64,000 bases of DNA, from contig NZ_FPCK01000001.1 of NCBI RefSeq assembly GCF_900116545.1, forward strand, positions 434,001 to 498,000, given 5' to 3'. A program made the position numbers and the translations under genes. Below are positions 49,608-59,140 of the stretch, piece after piece. Below the pieces are notes generated by a model that was given only the letters and a program-made list of their open reading frames with translations, had not been told where the DNA came from and did no database searches. Numbering within the stretch: the first letter of the stretch is position 1; each line of letters opens with the position of its first letter. This DNA is from Devosia crocina. Lineage in GTDB: Bacteria; Pseudomonadota; Alphaproteobacteria; Rhizobiales; Devosiaceae.

Positions 49608-49828
49608 GGATTGTCCTCTCTCCGGCCCAGACTAACTTCTGGGGCGGGAGAGGCAAGGCGGCGGACGGGCAAATCGACCGCGAGGCGAATAAGAGCATTT
49701 GCCCCATGGAGGCGCAAGCTGAACCTGCACGAAAAAGCGGCATCGCTGCCGGATGACCGTCTGGACGGCAGCGCGCATTTGTGTAGCAATGATCGGGCGA
49801 TGGGATGCCGTATAACTAGCGATGAATA

Positions 49829-51253
49829 ATGGGCGAACAAACGCCGTTTGACGAAATGTACAATGCGGATGGTACGATCCGCGAGCCCTACAGGGCGCTT
49901 TCCGAATGGCTCGCCGAGCAGCCGGACAAGGGCCTTGCCCTGATGCAGGCGGATGCGGAAGCAATCTTTCGAAGGCTCGGCATCACCTTTGCCGTTTATG
50001 GCTCGGAAGAGGGGACCGAGAAGGTCATTCCCTTCGATGTCATTCCCCGCATCATTGCTGCCAACGAGTGGCGCAGGCTCTCACGCGGCATCGAACAGCG
50101 GGTCAAGGCACTCAACGCCTTCCTTTACGACATCTATCACCGCCAGGAGATCCTCAAGGCAGGGCGTGTCCCCGAAAAGCTCATTCTCAACAACGCCGCC
50201 TTCTGCCCGCAGATGATGGGGCTCGAGCCGGCTAAGGGCGTCTATGCCCATATTATCGGCGTCGATATCGTGCGCGTCGGGCCCGACGAATTCTACGTGC
50301 TCGAAGACAATCTGCGCACGCCCTCCGGGGTCTCCTACATGCTGGAAGACCGCGAAGCCATGATGCTGCTCGCGCCCGATCTCTTCCACCGCACCAAGGT
50401 GGCTCCGGTTGAAACCTACCCCGAAAACCTGCGGCGGACGCTCGAGAGCGTTGCCCCGGACAGTGCGGGGCGTAATCCGGTCATCGCCGTTTTGACGCCG
50501 GGGATCTACAATTCAGCCTATTTCGAACATTCGTTTCTTGCCGACCGCATGGGCGCGCAGCTGTGCGAGGGACATGATCTCTTTGTCGATGGCGGCAAGG
50601 TTTATATGCGCACGACCACCGGCCCTGAGCGCGTCGACGTCATCTATCGCCGGATCGACGACGATTATCTCGATCCGCTCACCTTCCGCTCCGATTCCAT
50701 GCTCGGCGTTCCCGGCATTTTCGACGCCTATCGCGCCGGCAACGTTACCCTCGTCAACGCGCCGGGCACCGGCATTGCCGACGACAAGGCGGTTTATACC
50801 TACGTGCCCGAGATCATCGAGTTCTATCTCGGCGAAAAGGCGCTGCTCAACAATGTGCCAACCTATAACTGCACCGACGAGGACCAGCGCGCCTGGGTGC
50901 TCGAAAACATCGGCGACCTCGTGGTCAAGGAAGTCCACGGTTCGGGTGGTTATGGAATGATGGTTGGTCCCACCTCCACAAAAGCCCAGCACGAGGAGTT
51001 CAAGGCCAAGATCAAGGCGCGTCCCGACAACTACATCGTCCAGCCGACCCTCTCGCTTTCGACCTGTCCGACCCATGTCGATGGCGATGTGTCCCCGCGC
51101 CATGTCGACCTGCGCCCCTATGTGCTGGTGGGGGGCGACGAAGTGCGTATCACGCCTGGCGGCCTCACGCGCGTCGCGCTGCAAAAGGGCTCGCTGGTGG
51201 TCAATTCCTCGCAGGGCGGGGGGACCAAGGATACCTGGGTGCTGGAAGATTGA
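49829..51253 (+). CDS. Circularly permuted ATP-grasp protein (COG2308)
   Basis: A 474-residue member of the circularly permuted ATP-grasp family. VEDNLRTPSGVSYMLEDR-like text (EDNLRTPSGVSYML), VVKEVHGSGGYGM with the ATP-binding Lys, and QPTLSLSTCPTHV mark the fold. Published comparative genomics predicts that this family forms peptide or amide bonds together with an alpha-E partner and a transglutaminase-fold protein, both of which follow. No product is known. The start has only a weak SD. Confidence 0.92.
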   Translation: MGEQTPFDEMYNADGTIREPYRALSEWLAEQPDKGLALMQADAEAIFRRLGITFAVYGSEEGTEKVIPFDVIPRIIAANEWRRLSRGIEQRVKALNAFLYDIYHRQEILKAGRVPEKLILNNAAFCPQMMGLEPAKGVYAHIIGVDIVRVGPDEFYVLEDNLRTPSGVSYMLEDREAMMLLAPDLFHRTKVAPVETYPENLRRTLESVAPDSAGRNPVIAVLTPGIYNSAYFEHSFLADRMGAQLCEGHDLFVDGGKVYMRTTTGPERVDVIYRRIDDDYLDPLTFRSDSMLGVPGIFDAYRAGNVTLVNAPGTGIADDKAVYTYVPEIIEFYLGEKALLNNVPTYNCTDEDQRAWVLENIGDLVVKEVHGSGGYGMMVGPTSTKAQHEEFKAKIKARPDNYIVQPTLSLSTCPTHVDGDVSPRHVDLRPYVLVGGDEVRITPGGLTRVALQKGSLVVNSSQGGGTKDTWVLED

Positions 51254-51286
51254 TGATGATGAACAGTGCTCGAAGTATCGCACAGG

Positions 51287-51330
51287 GACCCCTCACCCTA
51301 ACCTTCTCCGGGGAGAGGGGCAGGGTGTGT
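51287..51330. repeat. Intergenic palindromic repeat (family copy 5, half unit)
   Basis: ACCCCTCACCCTAACCTTCT then CCGGGGAGAGGGGCAGGGTG, a single unit inside the operon between the ATP-grasp and alpha-E genes. Confidence 0.7.
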
Positions 51331-51359
51331 GGCCTTCCGGCTCCTGAAGCGGTGTCCCC

Positions 51360-52310
51360 ATGAGAATGCTCGGACGCACCGCCCAGAACCTTTTCTGGCT
51401 CAGCCGCTATGTCGAGCGCGCCGAGAACATGGCCCGCCTGCTCGAGGTTGGCTATCGCATGTCCCTGACCAGCCGGCGCGAGGGGGGGGCGAGCGAGCAT
51501 CTGATCTCGATGCTGCAGGCGGCGGAAATGGACGAGGCATTTGCCGAGCGTCACGATGTAGCCGATGTCGATACCGTCTCCTATTTCATGATGTTCGACC
51601 CTGCCAACCCTTCCTCGGTCCGCTCGTGCCTCGAGGCCGCGCGAACAAATGCGCGCTCGGTGCGCACGGCGATCACCACCGACATGTGGGAAAGCATGAA
51701 CGGGACCTGGCTCGAATTCTCGCAGATCAAGCCAAGGGACGTGCGGGGCGCCAAGCTGGCCGGGCTTTTGCAATGGGTGCGCCAGTCAAGCCACGAATTC
51801 CGCGGCGCCATGCTCGGCACGCTGTTGCGCGACGATGGCTTCTCGTTCCTGCAGGCAGGCAATTTCGTCGAGCGGGCCGACAACACGGCGCGTATTCTCG
51901 ACATGAAATATTATGTGCTGCTGCCGCGTTCGAGTCTTGTCGGGGGTGAGATCGACATCCAGCAATGGACGCTGATCCTGCGGGCGGCCTCGGCGCACCG
52001 TTCTTATGGTCATGTCTACCACGACCGCTACAAGGCCCATAACATCGCCGACTTCCTGATCCTGCGGCCGGAGATGCCGCGCTCGCTGATCTATTGTGCC
52101 AATTTCGTGCAGCAGAATCTGGATACGCTCGCCAAACTCTATGGGCGGCGCGAAGCGTGTCACGAAGCAACGGAGAACCTGCTCAAGCTGGTGGACAAGA
52201 CCAGCATGGACGACATCTTCGCCCATGGCTTGCATGAATTTCTTGACGAGTTCATCGCGCGCAACAATGCTGTCTCCGAGACGCTCTCGGAAAGCTACAA
52301 CTTCTATTGA
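51360..52310 (+). CDS. Alpha-E domain protein (DUF403, COG2307)
   Basis: A 316-residue all-helical protein. It starts MLGRTAQNLFWLSRYVERAE, with RADNTARILDMKYYVLLP in the middle and EFLDEFIARNNAVSETLSE at the end, as in the alpha-E family. It is always found beside circularly permuted ATP-grasp proteins; its task is unknown. Starts at 51360 and 51366 are both possible. The next gene begins 3 nt after the stop. Confidence 0.92.
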   Translation: MRMLGRTAQNLFWLSRYVERAENMARLLEVGYRMSLTSRREGGASEHLISMLQAAEMDEAFAERHDVADVDTVSYFMMFDPANPSSVRSCLEAARTNARSVRTAITTDMWESMNGTWLEFSQIKPRDVRGAKLAGLLQWVRQSSHEFRGAMLGTLLRDDGFSFLQAGNFVERADNTARILDMKYYVLLPRSSLVGGEIDIQQWTLILRAASAHRSYGHVYHDRYKAHNIADFLILRPEMPRSLIYCANFVQQNLDTLAKLYGRREACHEATENLLKLVDKTSMDDIFAHGLHEFLDEFIARNNAVSETLSESYNFY

Positions 52311-52313
52311 GCC

Positions 52314-53150
52314 ATGCGGATCACCATCGAACATCGTTTGACCCTCAACGCTCCGTCCGGCACCAGCCAGGCGATGTTCCACCTTCTTTTGACCCCGCCT
52401 TCGGGCCCTGCGCAGACGGTTGAGAGCTGGAGCGTCGAGATGGCCGGGATCGGGCAGGCCGGGCGCTTTGTCGATGGCTTCGGCAACACCGCCCATCTGG
52501 TCAATCAGCCGCGGCCGGACGGCGAGATCACCATTGAAGCACGCGGCGTGGTTGCAACGCGGGACACCAATGGCGTCTTGGGACGGCCGCCGGGCGAGCC
52601 GGTGCCGGCGCTTTACCGGCGCCTGACCCCACTAACGAAGATAGCGCCGGAGCTTGTCGATGGCCTGAAGCCCACGCGCAGCAATCGGCTGGACCTGTTG
52701 CATGGCCTGATGCAGCGCGTGGGAGAAAAGCTGGGCCTGCCCGACGAAGAGGCCGCCCCAGGGCAGACGCAGATGCAGGCTGATGGCGGGCAGGTGCAGA
52801 GCCAGCGGCAAGGCGATGGTGCAACCGAGGACAACGCTCGGGCGGACGCTGCCGATTATGCGCACCTCTTTATCGGGGCCGCGCGTGCCCTCGATATTCC
52901 CGCGCGCTTCGTCACCGGCTATCGGCTGGTCGATGGGCCCGCGCCATGCAACCTTCACGCCTGGGCCGAAGCCTTCGACGAGAGCCTGGGGTGGATCGGC
53001 TTTGACCCGCACCAGCAGATCTGCCCTACCGAGCGCTATGTGCGCTTAGCGGTGGGGCTCGACAAGGATTCGGCGCCTGCCTTGCGCACGGTGCCAGTGG
53101 TCGAAATCGCCCAGCGGGCCAAGCTCGCGGTGATCCCTGCGGCTCAGTAA
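52314..53150 (+). CDS. Transglutaminase-fold protein lacking the catalytic cysteine
   Basis: A 278-residue protein with the N-terminal beta domain of bacterial transglutaminase-like proteins (RITIEHRLTLNAPSG) and a C-terminal cysteine-protease fold. The usual G-x-C-x-D-x-A-H becomes ADAADYAH (residues 177-184), with alanine at 179 where the catalytic Cys belongs. H215 (NLHAWAEAF) and D231 (GFDPHQ) remain. A Gln/Asp-rich insertion (about 142-176) precedes it. It is the third gene of the ATP-grasp/alpha-E operon, so a structural or binding role is likely. It overlaps the convergent small gene by 7 nt. Confidence 0.9.
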   Translation: MRITIEHRLTLNAPSGTSQAMFHLLLTPPSGPAQTVESWSVEMAGIGQAGRFVDGFGNTAHLVNQPRPDGEITIEARGVVATRDTNGVLGRPPGEPVPALYRRLTPLTKIAPELVDGLKPTRSNRLDLLHGLMQRVGEKLGLPDEEAAPGQTQMQADGGQVQSQRQGDGATEDNARADAADYAHLFIGAARALDIPARFVTGYRLVDGPAPCNLHAWAEAFDESLGWIGFDPHQQICPTERYVRLAVGLDKDSAPALRTVPVVEIAQRAKLAVIPAAQ

Positions 53151-53440
53151 ACCTGACGGTAGGTGCCAGGCTCGAAGAACTGCATTTCTTCCCCGCCGCC
53201 GGGCACGCGGACAAAGGCGCGGATACAGCCGTTCCAGCGTTCGACCCGCGTTGCATCGACCCCGCGCTGGCGCAGATGCATCATGTCGAAGCTGTTGCGA
53301 TCCTCATCGGTGTGCTTGCCGATCGAAAAGCCCATCGTGACATGGCCGCGCTCGAAAGCGCCATCGCAAAAGGGCGCAGCCATGGCGCTGCCAGTGAGCA
53401 GGACCGCAAAGCCAAGAACGGGTGCGATATGTCGGATCAT
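53144..53440 (-). CDS. Small secreted protein with two cysteines
   Basis: A 98-residue protein. The signal peptide (HIAPVLGFAVLLTGSAMA to AP) is clear. The mature part has C25 and C67, which could form a disulfide. No family recognised. It converges with the transglutaminase-fold gene, sharing the last 7 nt. Confidence 0.7.
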   Translation of the reverse strand: MIRHIAPVLGFAVLLTGSAMAAPFCDGAFERGHVTMGFSIGKHTDEDRNSFDMMHLRQRGVDATRVERWNGCIRAFVRVPGGGEEMQFFEPGTYRQVY

Positions 53441-53473
53441 GAGGGAATCTCCAGGTTTGACTTGATCTGAACG

Positions 53474-54541
53474 TCAATTGTGGCCTTGCTGTGCCGCAAG
53501 CCGCTCCTGCATGCGGATGATCAGCACGACGGCCGGAATGGCGAAGCTGAGCATGAGCAGGCGAATGACGTGGTGGGCAGCGATGAAGGCCGTATCATAG
53601 CCAAGCGCAATGCCGAGCGCACCCATGCCTTCAAGAGCGCCGGGCGATAGCCCCAGCCACACCTGACCGAAGGGCATGTCGACCAGCTGCGTCACCCCCA
53701 GCGCCATCACGGTTACGATCCCCACAGTCATGGCGGTCGCGATCAGCCCACCCTTTGCCGCAGCAAAGAATTCGGCGCGCGATATGCCGACAAAACGCGC
53801 CCCGATCATGGCGCCGGTCAGAACGAAGGTTATGAGAACAAGCGGAGGCGGCATGTCGGCGGTATAGAGCCCGCCGAGCTTGGCAGCCGTTGCCGCGGCC
53901 ATGGCGCCGAGCACCATACCGGCCGGCACGCGCAGCAGATTGAACAAAAGACCTGCGGCCACGCAGCCCAGCGCCAGCAGGATCAGTTCAAACGGGCCAA
54001 GGAACCGGGTGGCCGCGACCACCTCCAAATGGTCGATGGGCAAAAAGGTGGCGCCGAGTGGCACGGCAATAGTCAGCATCAGGATGCGGATCACCTGAAT
54101 GATGACGATCTGGCGCGCATTGCCGACACCCGTTGCGGCAATGCCCATGACGAAAGACAGGTGCCCGGGAAAGGAGCTGAGATAGGCCGTCCCGGCATCG
54201 AGGCCGAAGATGCGGGTCAGCATCCAGCCGGTGGCGGCAACGATGATCACGAGTTCGATGGCAAGAGCGATAAGGCTGATCGGCCAGCTCGAGAGCAGCG
54301 AAAGGCTGTCCGGAGCAACGCTTGCGCCCATGGACATGCCAATCAGCACGAAGATGACGTTGCGCAGCCAGTCGGGAATATCGACCGGCACGCCGGCCAT
54401 GGCTGCGATGGTGACTGCGAGCGCGGCGCCCATCAGCCAGCCGGCCGGCAGGCCGAGCAGTGTGGCAAGAGCGCCGCCGGCAGCGGCAATCAGAACCGTG
54501 ATGGCCAGCGAAAGCAGCGATTTGAAAGGTGGAAGCGACAT
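53474..54541 (-). CDS. AbrB-family (PF05145) integral membrane protein
   Basis: A 355-residue protein with about ten membrane segments in two repeats of a GLPAGWLMGAALA / RVPAGMVLGAMAAA type. This duplication is typical of the 'AbrB duplication' or ammonia-monooxygenase-like family, possibly transporters of small carboxylates. Substrate unknown; no linked enzyme hints. Confidence 0.85.
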   Translation of the reverse strand: MSLPPFKSLLSLAITVLIAAAGGALATLLGLPAGWLMGAALAVTIAAMAGVPVDIPDWLRNVIFVLIGMSMGASVAPDSLSLLSSWPISLIALAIELVIIVAATGWMLTRIFGLDAGTAYLSSFPGHLSFVMGIAATGVGNARQIVIIQVIRILMLTIAVPLGATFLPIDHLEVVAATRFLGPFELILLALGCVAAGLLFNLLRVPAGMVLGAMAAATAAKLGGLYTADMPPPLVLITFVLTGAMIGARFVGISRAEFFAAAKGGLIATAMTVGIVTVMALGVTQLVDMPFGQVWLGLSPGALEGMGALGIALGYDTAFIAAHHVIRLLMLSFAIPAVVLIIRMQERLAAQQGHN

Positions 54542-54782
54542 GCAACTGTCGGGTGGGCGGAACGGATAGCGTTCAGCTACCGCCTCAGCCCGGCTTTGTC
54601 ACCCCTTGCTATGCGAGAGCGCGAGATCGGCCGTCACCTGTTTACTGCAGGAGGATGCACGTTCCAGATGCTGTTTTGAAGATGTCCAGCGCGATAAAAG
54701 ACAATTAGAGAGAATTTTTGCCATAAGTAGATTTTCTGATCTCGTAGTCTAAACCGGTCTGGCAGTGCTGCGGGTCAAGAAT

Positions 54783-56204
54783 ATGGCTGGGGTCTGGAAG
54801 AATTTTGCCGTTGGCTTTCTCGTCCGCCATTATCGTGCGGTTCTTGGCTGTCTGAGCCTTAGTGTCTTCCTCGCCTTTGCCGGAGCTTGCTTGCTGCGGC
54901 CGGTTTATAGCGCCACAGCCCTTCTTCTGCTCGAGCCAGGCGCATCCGAGAGCACGGACACCGCGCGCCTGCTGGCCGAGCTTGAGCTGTTGCGCCAGCC
55001 CGTGGTCTATGCCCGGGCGGCCGCGCAGATCGGCTTGCTTGACCGCGACGATCTCTCGATTGCCCTGCGGTTGAGGGATGAGGCGCTGGCATTTTTCCAT
55101 GTTCCACGCGTCGCCGACGGCATGGCGAGCGTGGAGGAAACGGCGCGAGAAATTACCCGATCGGTCACGGCGGAACGTCTGGGACTGGCCCCGATCATTG
55201 CAGTTACGGCGCGCGCCGGGTGTCCGGACGTTGCCGCCGCCATCGCCAATGCCGTTGCCGGAGCGCATCTTGGCTTGCAGCAGGAGGCGCGTTCGGCCGG
55301 AGCGCTTCGCCTCGCCGCTCCAGCCCTGCCACCGGCGGAGCGATACGGGCCGGCCGCGATGGAGACGGCATTATGGGGCCTTGGGGCAGGAAGCCTTCTG
55401 GTGCTCTTCGGGCTTGTTTTTGCGGCAGGGCCTCTTGGCAGCGTGCGCAGCAAGCAAGCTTTGGCCCGTATCGTCGGCGCGCCTTTCACCCTGGGCCTGC
55501 CGCAGCTAGCCAAGCGCTGCAGCGAAGGCGCGAGCCATGCCGATGCTCTCGCCGAAACGCCGGATTCCCCCTTCTGCGAAGGTATCTTGGCCCTCCGCAT
55601 GACGTTGTCGCGCTCGCTTGCGACGGAGAAGGCAAGCCCGGTGATCGCCGTCACTTCGGCTCAAGTAGGGGAGGGCAAGACCACGACCGCTCTGGCGCTG
55701 GCGCGCGCTCTCGACCGTGCCGGTCAACGGGTCCTCCTGATCGACGCGAATGGTGGGTCGGGCGGGCTTCGGCGATGCCTCGATGTGCCTTCGGCCGGGC
55801 AAAAGTGGGCAGAGGTGGACGAAGGGACCTTCCTTGCTGCCACTCATCGCGATCCCATCTCGCGGGTGAGCGTGCTGCTCGATCTCGAGCGCCCATCGGC
55901 GTCCGGCGGCCGTCGGCGGCTCGCCTCGGTGCTCCGTGCCGCCCGGTTCAGTTTCGATGTGGTTGTTCTCGATATGCCGCCGGCCAGCCGGTCCGCAGAT
56001 CTTGCCGAACTCATGCCGCAAGTTTCGGCGGCCGTTCTTCTGGCGCGGTGGGGGCGGACGGAACCCGAAAACCTTGCTGAAGCCGCCCACGCCATTCGTG
56101 CGGCGCAATCCGGGGTCATCCCCATCATCCCGGTCCTCGCCCAGATGCCCACAGCCATCCAGCGTCGGGTCCGTCGGCAAAGGCCGGCCTATGTAACGGA
56201 GTAG
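54783..56204 (+). CDS. Wzz/BY-kinase-like polysaccharide chain-length protein
   Basis: About 473 residues (479 from a GTG at 54765). Two membrane helices (near 25-40 and 195-220) flank a periplasmic region, as in polysaccharide co-polymerases. The C-terminal half is a P-loop ATPase: Walker A SAQVGEGKTTTALAL, a Walker A' reading LIDANG instead of LIDAD, and VVVLDMPP. The end has only one Tyr (RPAYVTE), not a tyrosine cluster, so autophosphorylation may be lost. No polysaccharide operon is adjacent. The 54542-54764 gap is AT-rich and may hold its promoter. Confidence 0.8.
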   Translation: MAGVWKNFAVGFLVRHYRAVLGCLSLSVFLAFAGACLLRPVYSATALLLLEPGASESTDTARLLAELELLRQPVVYARAAAQIGLLDRDDLSIALRLRDEALAFFHVPRVADGMASVEETAREITRSVTAERLGLAPIIAVTARAGCPDVAAAIANAVAGAHLGLQQEARSAGALRLAAPALPPAERYGPAAMETALWGLGAGSLLVLFGLVFAAGPLGSVRSKQALARIVGAPFTLGLPQLAKRCSEGASHADALAETPDSPFCEGILALRMTLSRSLATEKASPVIAVTSAQVGEGKTTTALALARALDRAGQRVLLIDANGGSGGLRRCLDVPSAGQKWAEVDEGTFLAATHRDPISRVSVLLDLERPSASGGRRRLASVLRAARFSFDVVVLDMPPASRSADLAELMPQVSAAVLLARWGRTEPENLAEAAHAIRAAQSGVIPIIPVLAQMPTAIQRRVRRQRPAYVTE

Positions 56205-56235
56205 CGGCGCCCGCAGGCGCCGCTGGTGCTTGCCG

Positions 56236-58239
56236 TCAGAACTCGTCCCAATCGGCGGCAATGGCGGCGTTGCCGCTTGTGAGATATTGCGCCTTGGCCG
56301 TCTTTGCCTTGAATGGCTGGGCTGCCGGACGGGGTGTGGACAGCGTCTTGACCTGCCGCTCGGCACCGATCCGGAACCCTTCTACGATGGTGTCGAGCTC
56401 GTTGGCCCGGGCCTCGGTTTGCTCGATGGCAGCATTGGTTTCTTCCACCAGCGCCGCATTGTGCTGGGTCATCTCGTCCATCTGCCGCACCGCGACCGTG
56501 ATCTCCTCGATTGCATGGGCTTGCTCGCTGCTTTCGCGCGCGATTTCGGACATCAGGGCGCTGTTGGCGCGCAATGCTTCAAGCATGGCGCCGAGGCGAT
56601 TGGCGGCGTCGCCCACGAGACGCGCGCCGCCATCGACTTCGCGCGCGCTTTCCTCGATCAGGGCCTTGACCTCGGACGAGGCTTCGGCCGCCGATTGGGC
56701 CAGCCGGCGCACTTCCACAGCGACTACCGCAAAGCCCTTGCCTGCTTCGCCGGCGCGCGCGGCTTCCACCGAAGCGTTGAGCGCCAGAAGATTGGTCTGG
56801 AAAGCGATGTCGTCGATCATGCCGATGATGTTGGAGATCTTTTCCGAAGCGGTGGTGATCCGGCCCATGGCAACAGTGGCCTCGTTCATCACCGCGCCGC
56901 TATCCACCGCCGATCGGGTGACTGCCTCTGCAGTGGTACTCCCCTGACGCGCGCGCTTGGCATTGTCGGTCACGGTGCCGGCAAGCTTTTCCATGGTTGC
57001 CGAGGTTTCCTCGATCGTTGCGGCCTGGCGCGTCGTGCGTTCGGAAAGATCGTTCGCCCCGGCAAGGATTTCCCCGGTCGCGACCTTGACCCCGCGCGAG
57101 GTGGTGCGCAGGCGCGTCACCACGTCGGTCAGCGTGTCGGCCACCCGGTTCATGTCGGTCTGCAGCTCGAGGAAGGCGCCTTGATGCGAGCCGGTCATGC
57201 GCTGGCTGAGATCGGTGTCGGCCAGTGCGGCGAGCACGGCCCCGGCATCGGCAAGGCCCATGCGCACGCTTTCGATCATGGCATTGAAGCTGGCCGTGAT
57301 GCGCGTGATGTCCTCGTCGTCATAACGGGTGTCGATGGTGCGGCTGAAATCGCCCGCCTTGGCGGCCTCGATCACCTCGGCAAATTCGCGCTGGAAGGCT
57401 TCCATGGTGCGGGCGCGCGCCGCGCTGCGCAGGGCCTCCGCCTGCTCGGCGGCGCTCATCGTCGCCATCTTGATGCCATTGTCCTTGAACACCTGCACGG
57501 CCTGGGCCATGGCCCCGATTTCGTCGGCGCGATCAGCGCCGGGCACATCGGTGTCGAACTTGCCCTCGGCGAGGTCGCCCATGGCCGCGGTCAGCTTGCC
57601 GATCGGGCGCGCCAGCTGCGCAGTACCAAGATAAACGGCAGCGGCCGTGCCGATGGCGATGCCGAGGCCTGCGGTCACGAGCAACAGGGTCTGCATCGTG
57701 CGCTCGAAACCCACGAGCTGGGCCTGAATGGCGCGATAATCTTCAAGATCGTCGGCGACGATGGCGTCGATATCGGCCTGGAAGGCCTTGCGGTTCGCGC
57801 GATTGTCTTCGGTATTGCCCTGGGCATCGGCGTCAGCGGGAGAAACGTCGCGGCCCAGCCGCGCGGTTTCGGCGCGGAAGGTGCGGAAGGCGACGGCCTT
57901 GTTGGCCATGTCCTCGAAGGTCGCCGCGTTTTCCGCTTCGACAAGCGGACGCCATTCGGCGATCACCCGGTCAATATCGTCGAGCCGTGCCATGATGCCA
58001 CTGGCGAACTGGGCAGCCTGTTCGGTGCCGGGCGCTGCATAGATGCCGCGCGCTTCCATCACCACGGCGGTCACCAGACGGTTCATGCTTTCGCCGAAAA
58101 GAGCGCGCTTGGACGAATTGTCGAGACGCTGGATCTGGTGGTCATACTCGTCCACCACATAAAGACTGATGCCGGTGATGAGCGCTGCGACGACGCCCAT
58201 TATGCCGACGATCGATAAAACCTTGCTGCGAATACGCAT
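56236..58239 (-). CDS. Methyl-accepting chemotaxis protein
   Basis: A 667-residue chemoreceptor. N-terminal helix at about 8-27, periplasmic helical sensor to about 185, second membrane helix, HAMP ([18 protein letters not shown]), a second HAMP-like stretch, then the signalling tip [20 protein letters not shown]. The C-terminus DWDEF resembles the CheR/CheB-docking pentapeptide. AGGTGAT fixes the start. No che genes are nearby. Confidence 0.95.
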   Translation of the reverse strand: MRIRSKVLSIVGIMGVVAALITGISLYVVDEYDHQIQRLDNSSKRALFGESMNRLVTAVVMEARGIYAAPGTEQAAQFASGIMARLDDIDRVIAEWRPLVEAENAATFEDMANKAVAFRTFRAETARLGRDVSPADADAQGNTEDNRANRKAFQADIDAIVADDLEDYRAIQAQLVGFERTMQTLLLVTAGLGIAIGTAAAVYLGTAQLARPIGKLTAAMGDLAEGKFDTDVPGADRADEIGAMAQAVQVFKDNGIKMATMSAAEQAEALRSAARARTMEAFQREFAEVIEAAKAGDFSRTIDTRYDDEDITRITASFNAMIESVRMGLADAGAVLAALADTDLSQRMTGSHQGAFLELQTDMNRVADTLTDVVTRLRTTSRGVKVATGEILAGANDLSERTTRQAATIEETSATMEKLAGTVTDNAKRARQGSTTAEAVTRSAVDSGAVMNEATVAMGRITTASEKISNIIGMIDDIAFQTNLLALNASVEAARAGEAGKGFAVVAVEVRRLAQSAAEASSEVKALIEESAREVDGGARLVGDAANRLGAMLEALRANSALMSEIARESSEQAHAIEEITVAVRQMDEMTQHNAALVEETNAAIEQTEARANELDTIVEGFRIGAERQVKTLSTPRPAAQPFKAKTAKAQYLTSGNAAIAADWDEF

Positions 58240-58408
58240 GCCATATCACCTAATGACCCCGACCAAGTATTCGGCCGGACTTACTGCCTTTTCTGACTTG
58301 CCTCAGAGTCTTAGGGCGCGCTCTGCTTGCAAATCGTCAGGCTTACTGCGGCAATATGCTTGTTTTCCACTTAATGCATGGTGAAGGGTCTCTAAACCTG
58401 CCTCAATG

Positions 58409-59140
58409 TTAGGCACCATAAGCAGGGTGAGCCAACGCTTTCTTAAGTGCTGCGACATGTTTACGGTCGGTCTCGCGCCGGTCCGGGCTGACGAAGCCGA
58501 GGCGCGCTGCGGCCTCGCTCCCTGGCTGCGCCGGTACCGAACACGATCCATGCACCGCTTCGAGTGCGACGCGCGGCAGGATCCTGAGCACGGTGTGCGC
58601 ATTGATGCCGGCTCCGGCCATGACGACGATGCGGCCAGCAGCGTGGCGATGCATCTTTTCGAGATCGGCAAGCCCTTCAAGCGCGGAGGCTGCCCGGCCC
58701 GACGTCAGGATCGTGTCAAAGCCGAGTGCCACGGCCTGATCCACGGCCTGCTCGATATCGGGAACGAGATCAAAGGCGCGGTGAAGGGTGCGTTTGAGCC
58801 CCTGGCTCGTCTCGGCAAGATGGCGCAGGAGATCGAGATCGAGCGTGCCATCAGGCCGGCTGGCGCCGAGCACCACGCCCTCGATCCCTGCTTCGCGTGC
58901 AGCCTTGATATCAGCACGCATCAGTTCGGCATCGGCCGGCGAGAACACGAAATCGCCCGCCCGTGGCCGGATCATGGCGCGGGCCGTTGCGCCCCGCTCC
59001 CGGGCGAGGGAGAGGAGGCCGGCGCTGGGCGTGAGGCCACCCAGTTCGAGACTTGAGCAAAGCTCGATCCGGTCGGCGCCGCCGGCCAGGGCAGCGTCGA
59101 GCCCGGCAGCCGTATCGACGCACACTTCAAGAAGGATCAT
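58409..59140 (-). CDS. cutC: Copper homeostasis protein CutC (TIM barrel)
   Basis: A 243-residue TIM-barrel protein. It starts ILLEVCVDTAAGLDAALAGG with RIELCSSLELGGLTPSAGLL, the signature region, and TILTSGRAASALEGL later. Its role in copper handling is disputed. It overlaps the upstream ROK kinase gene by 4 nt, a pairing seen in other Hyphomicrobiales near amino-sugar genes. Confidence 0.92.
   Translation of the reverse strand: MILLEVCVDTAAGLDAALAGGADRIELCSSLELGGLTPSAGLLSLARERGATARAMIRPRAGDFVFSPADAELMRADIKAAREAGIEGVVLGASRPDGTLDLDLLRHLAETSQGLKRTLHRAFDLVPDIEQAVDQAVALGFDTILTSGRAASALEGLADLEKMHRHAAGRIVVMAGAGINAHTVLRILPRVALEAVHGSCSVPAQPGSEAAARLGFVSPDRRETDRKHVAALKKALAHPAYGA

Noticed and set aside
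37901-51330. CRISPR array suggested by repeated short palindromes
   Set aside because: Copies are kilobases apart, inverted and imperfect, with genes between; no regular spacers and no cas genes.
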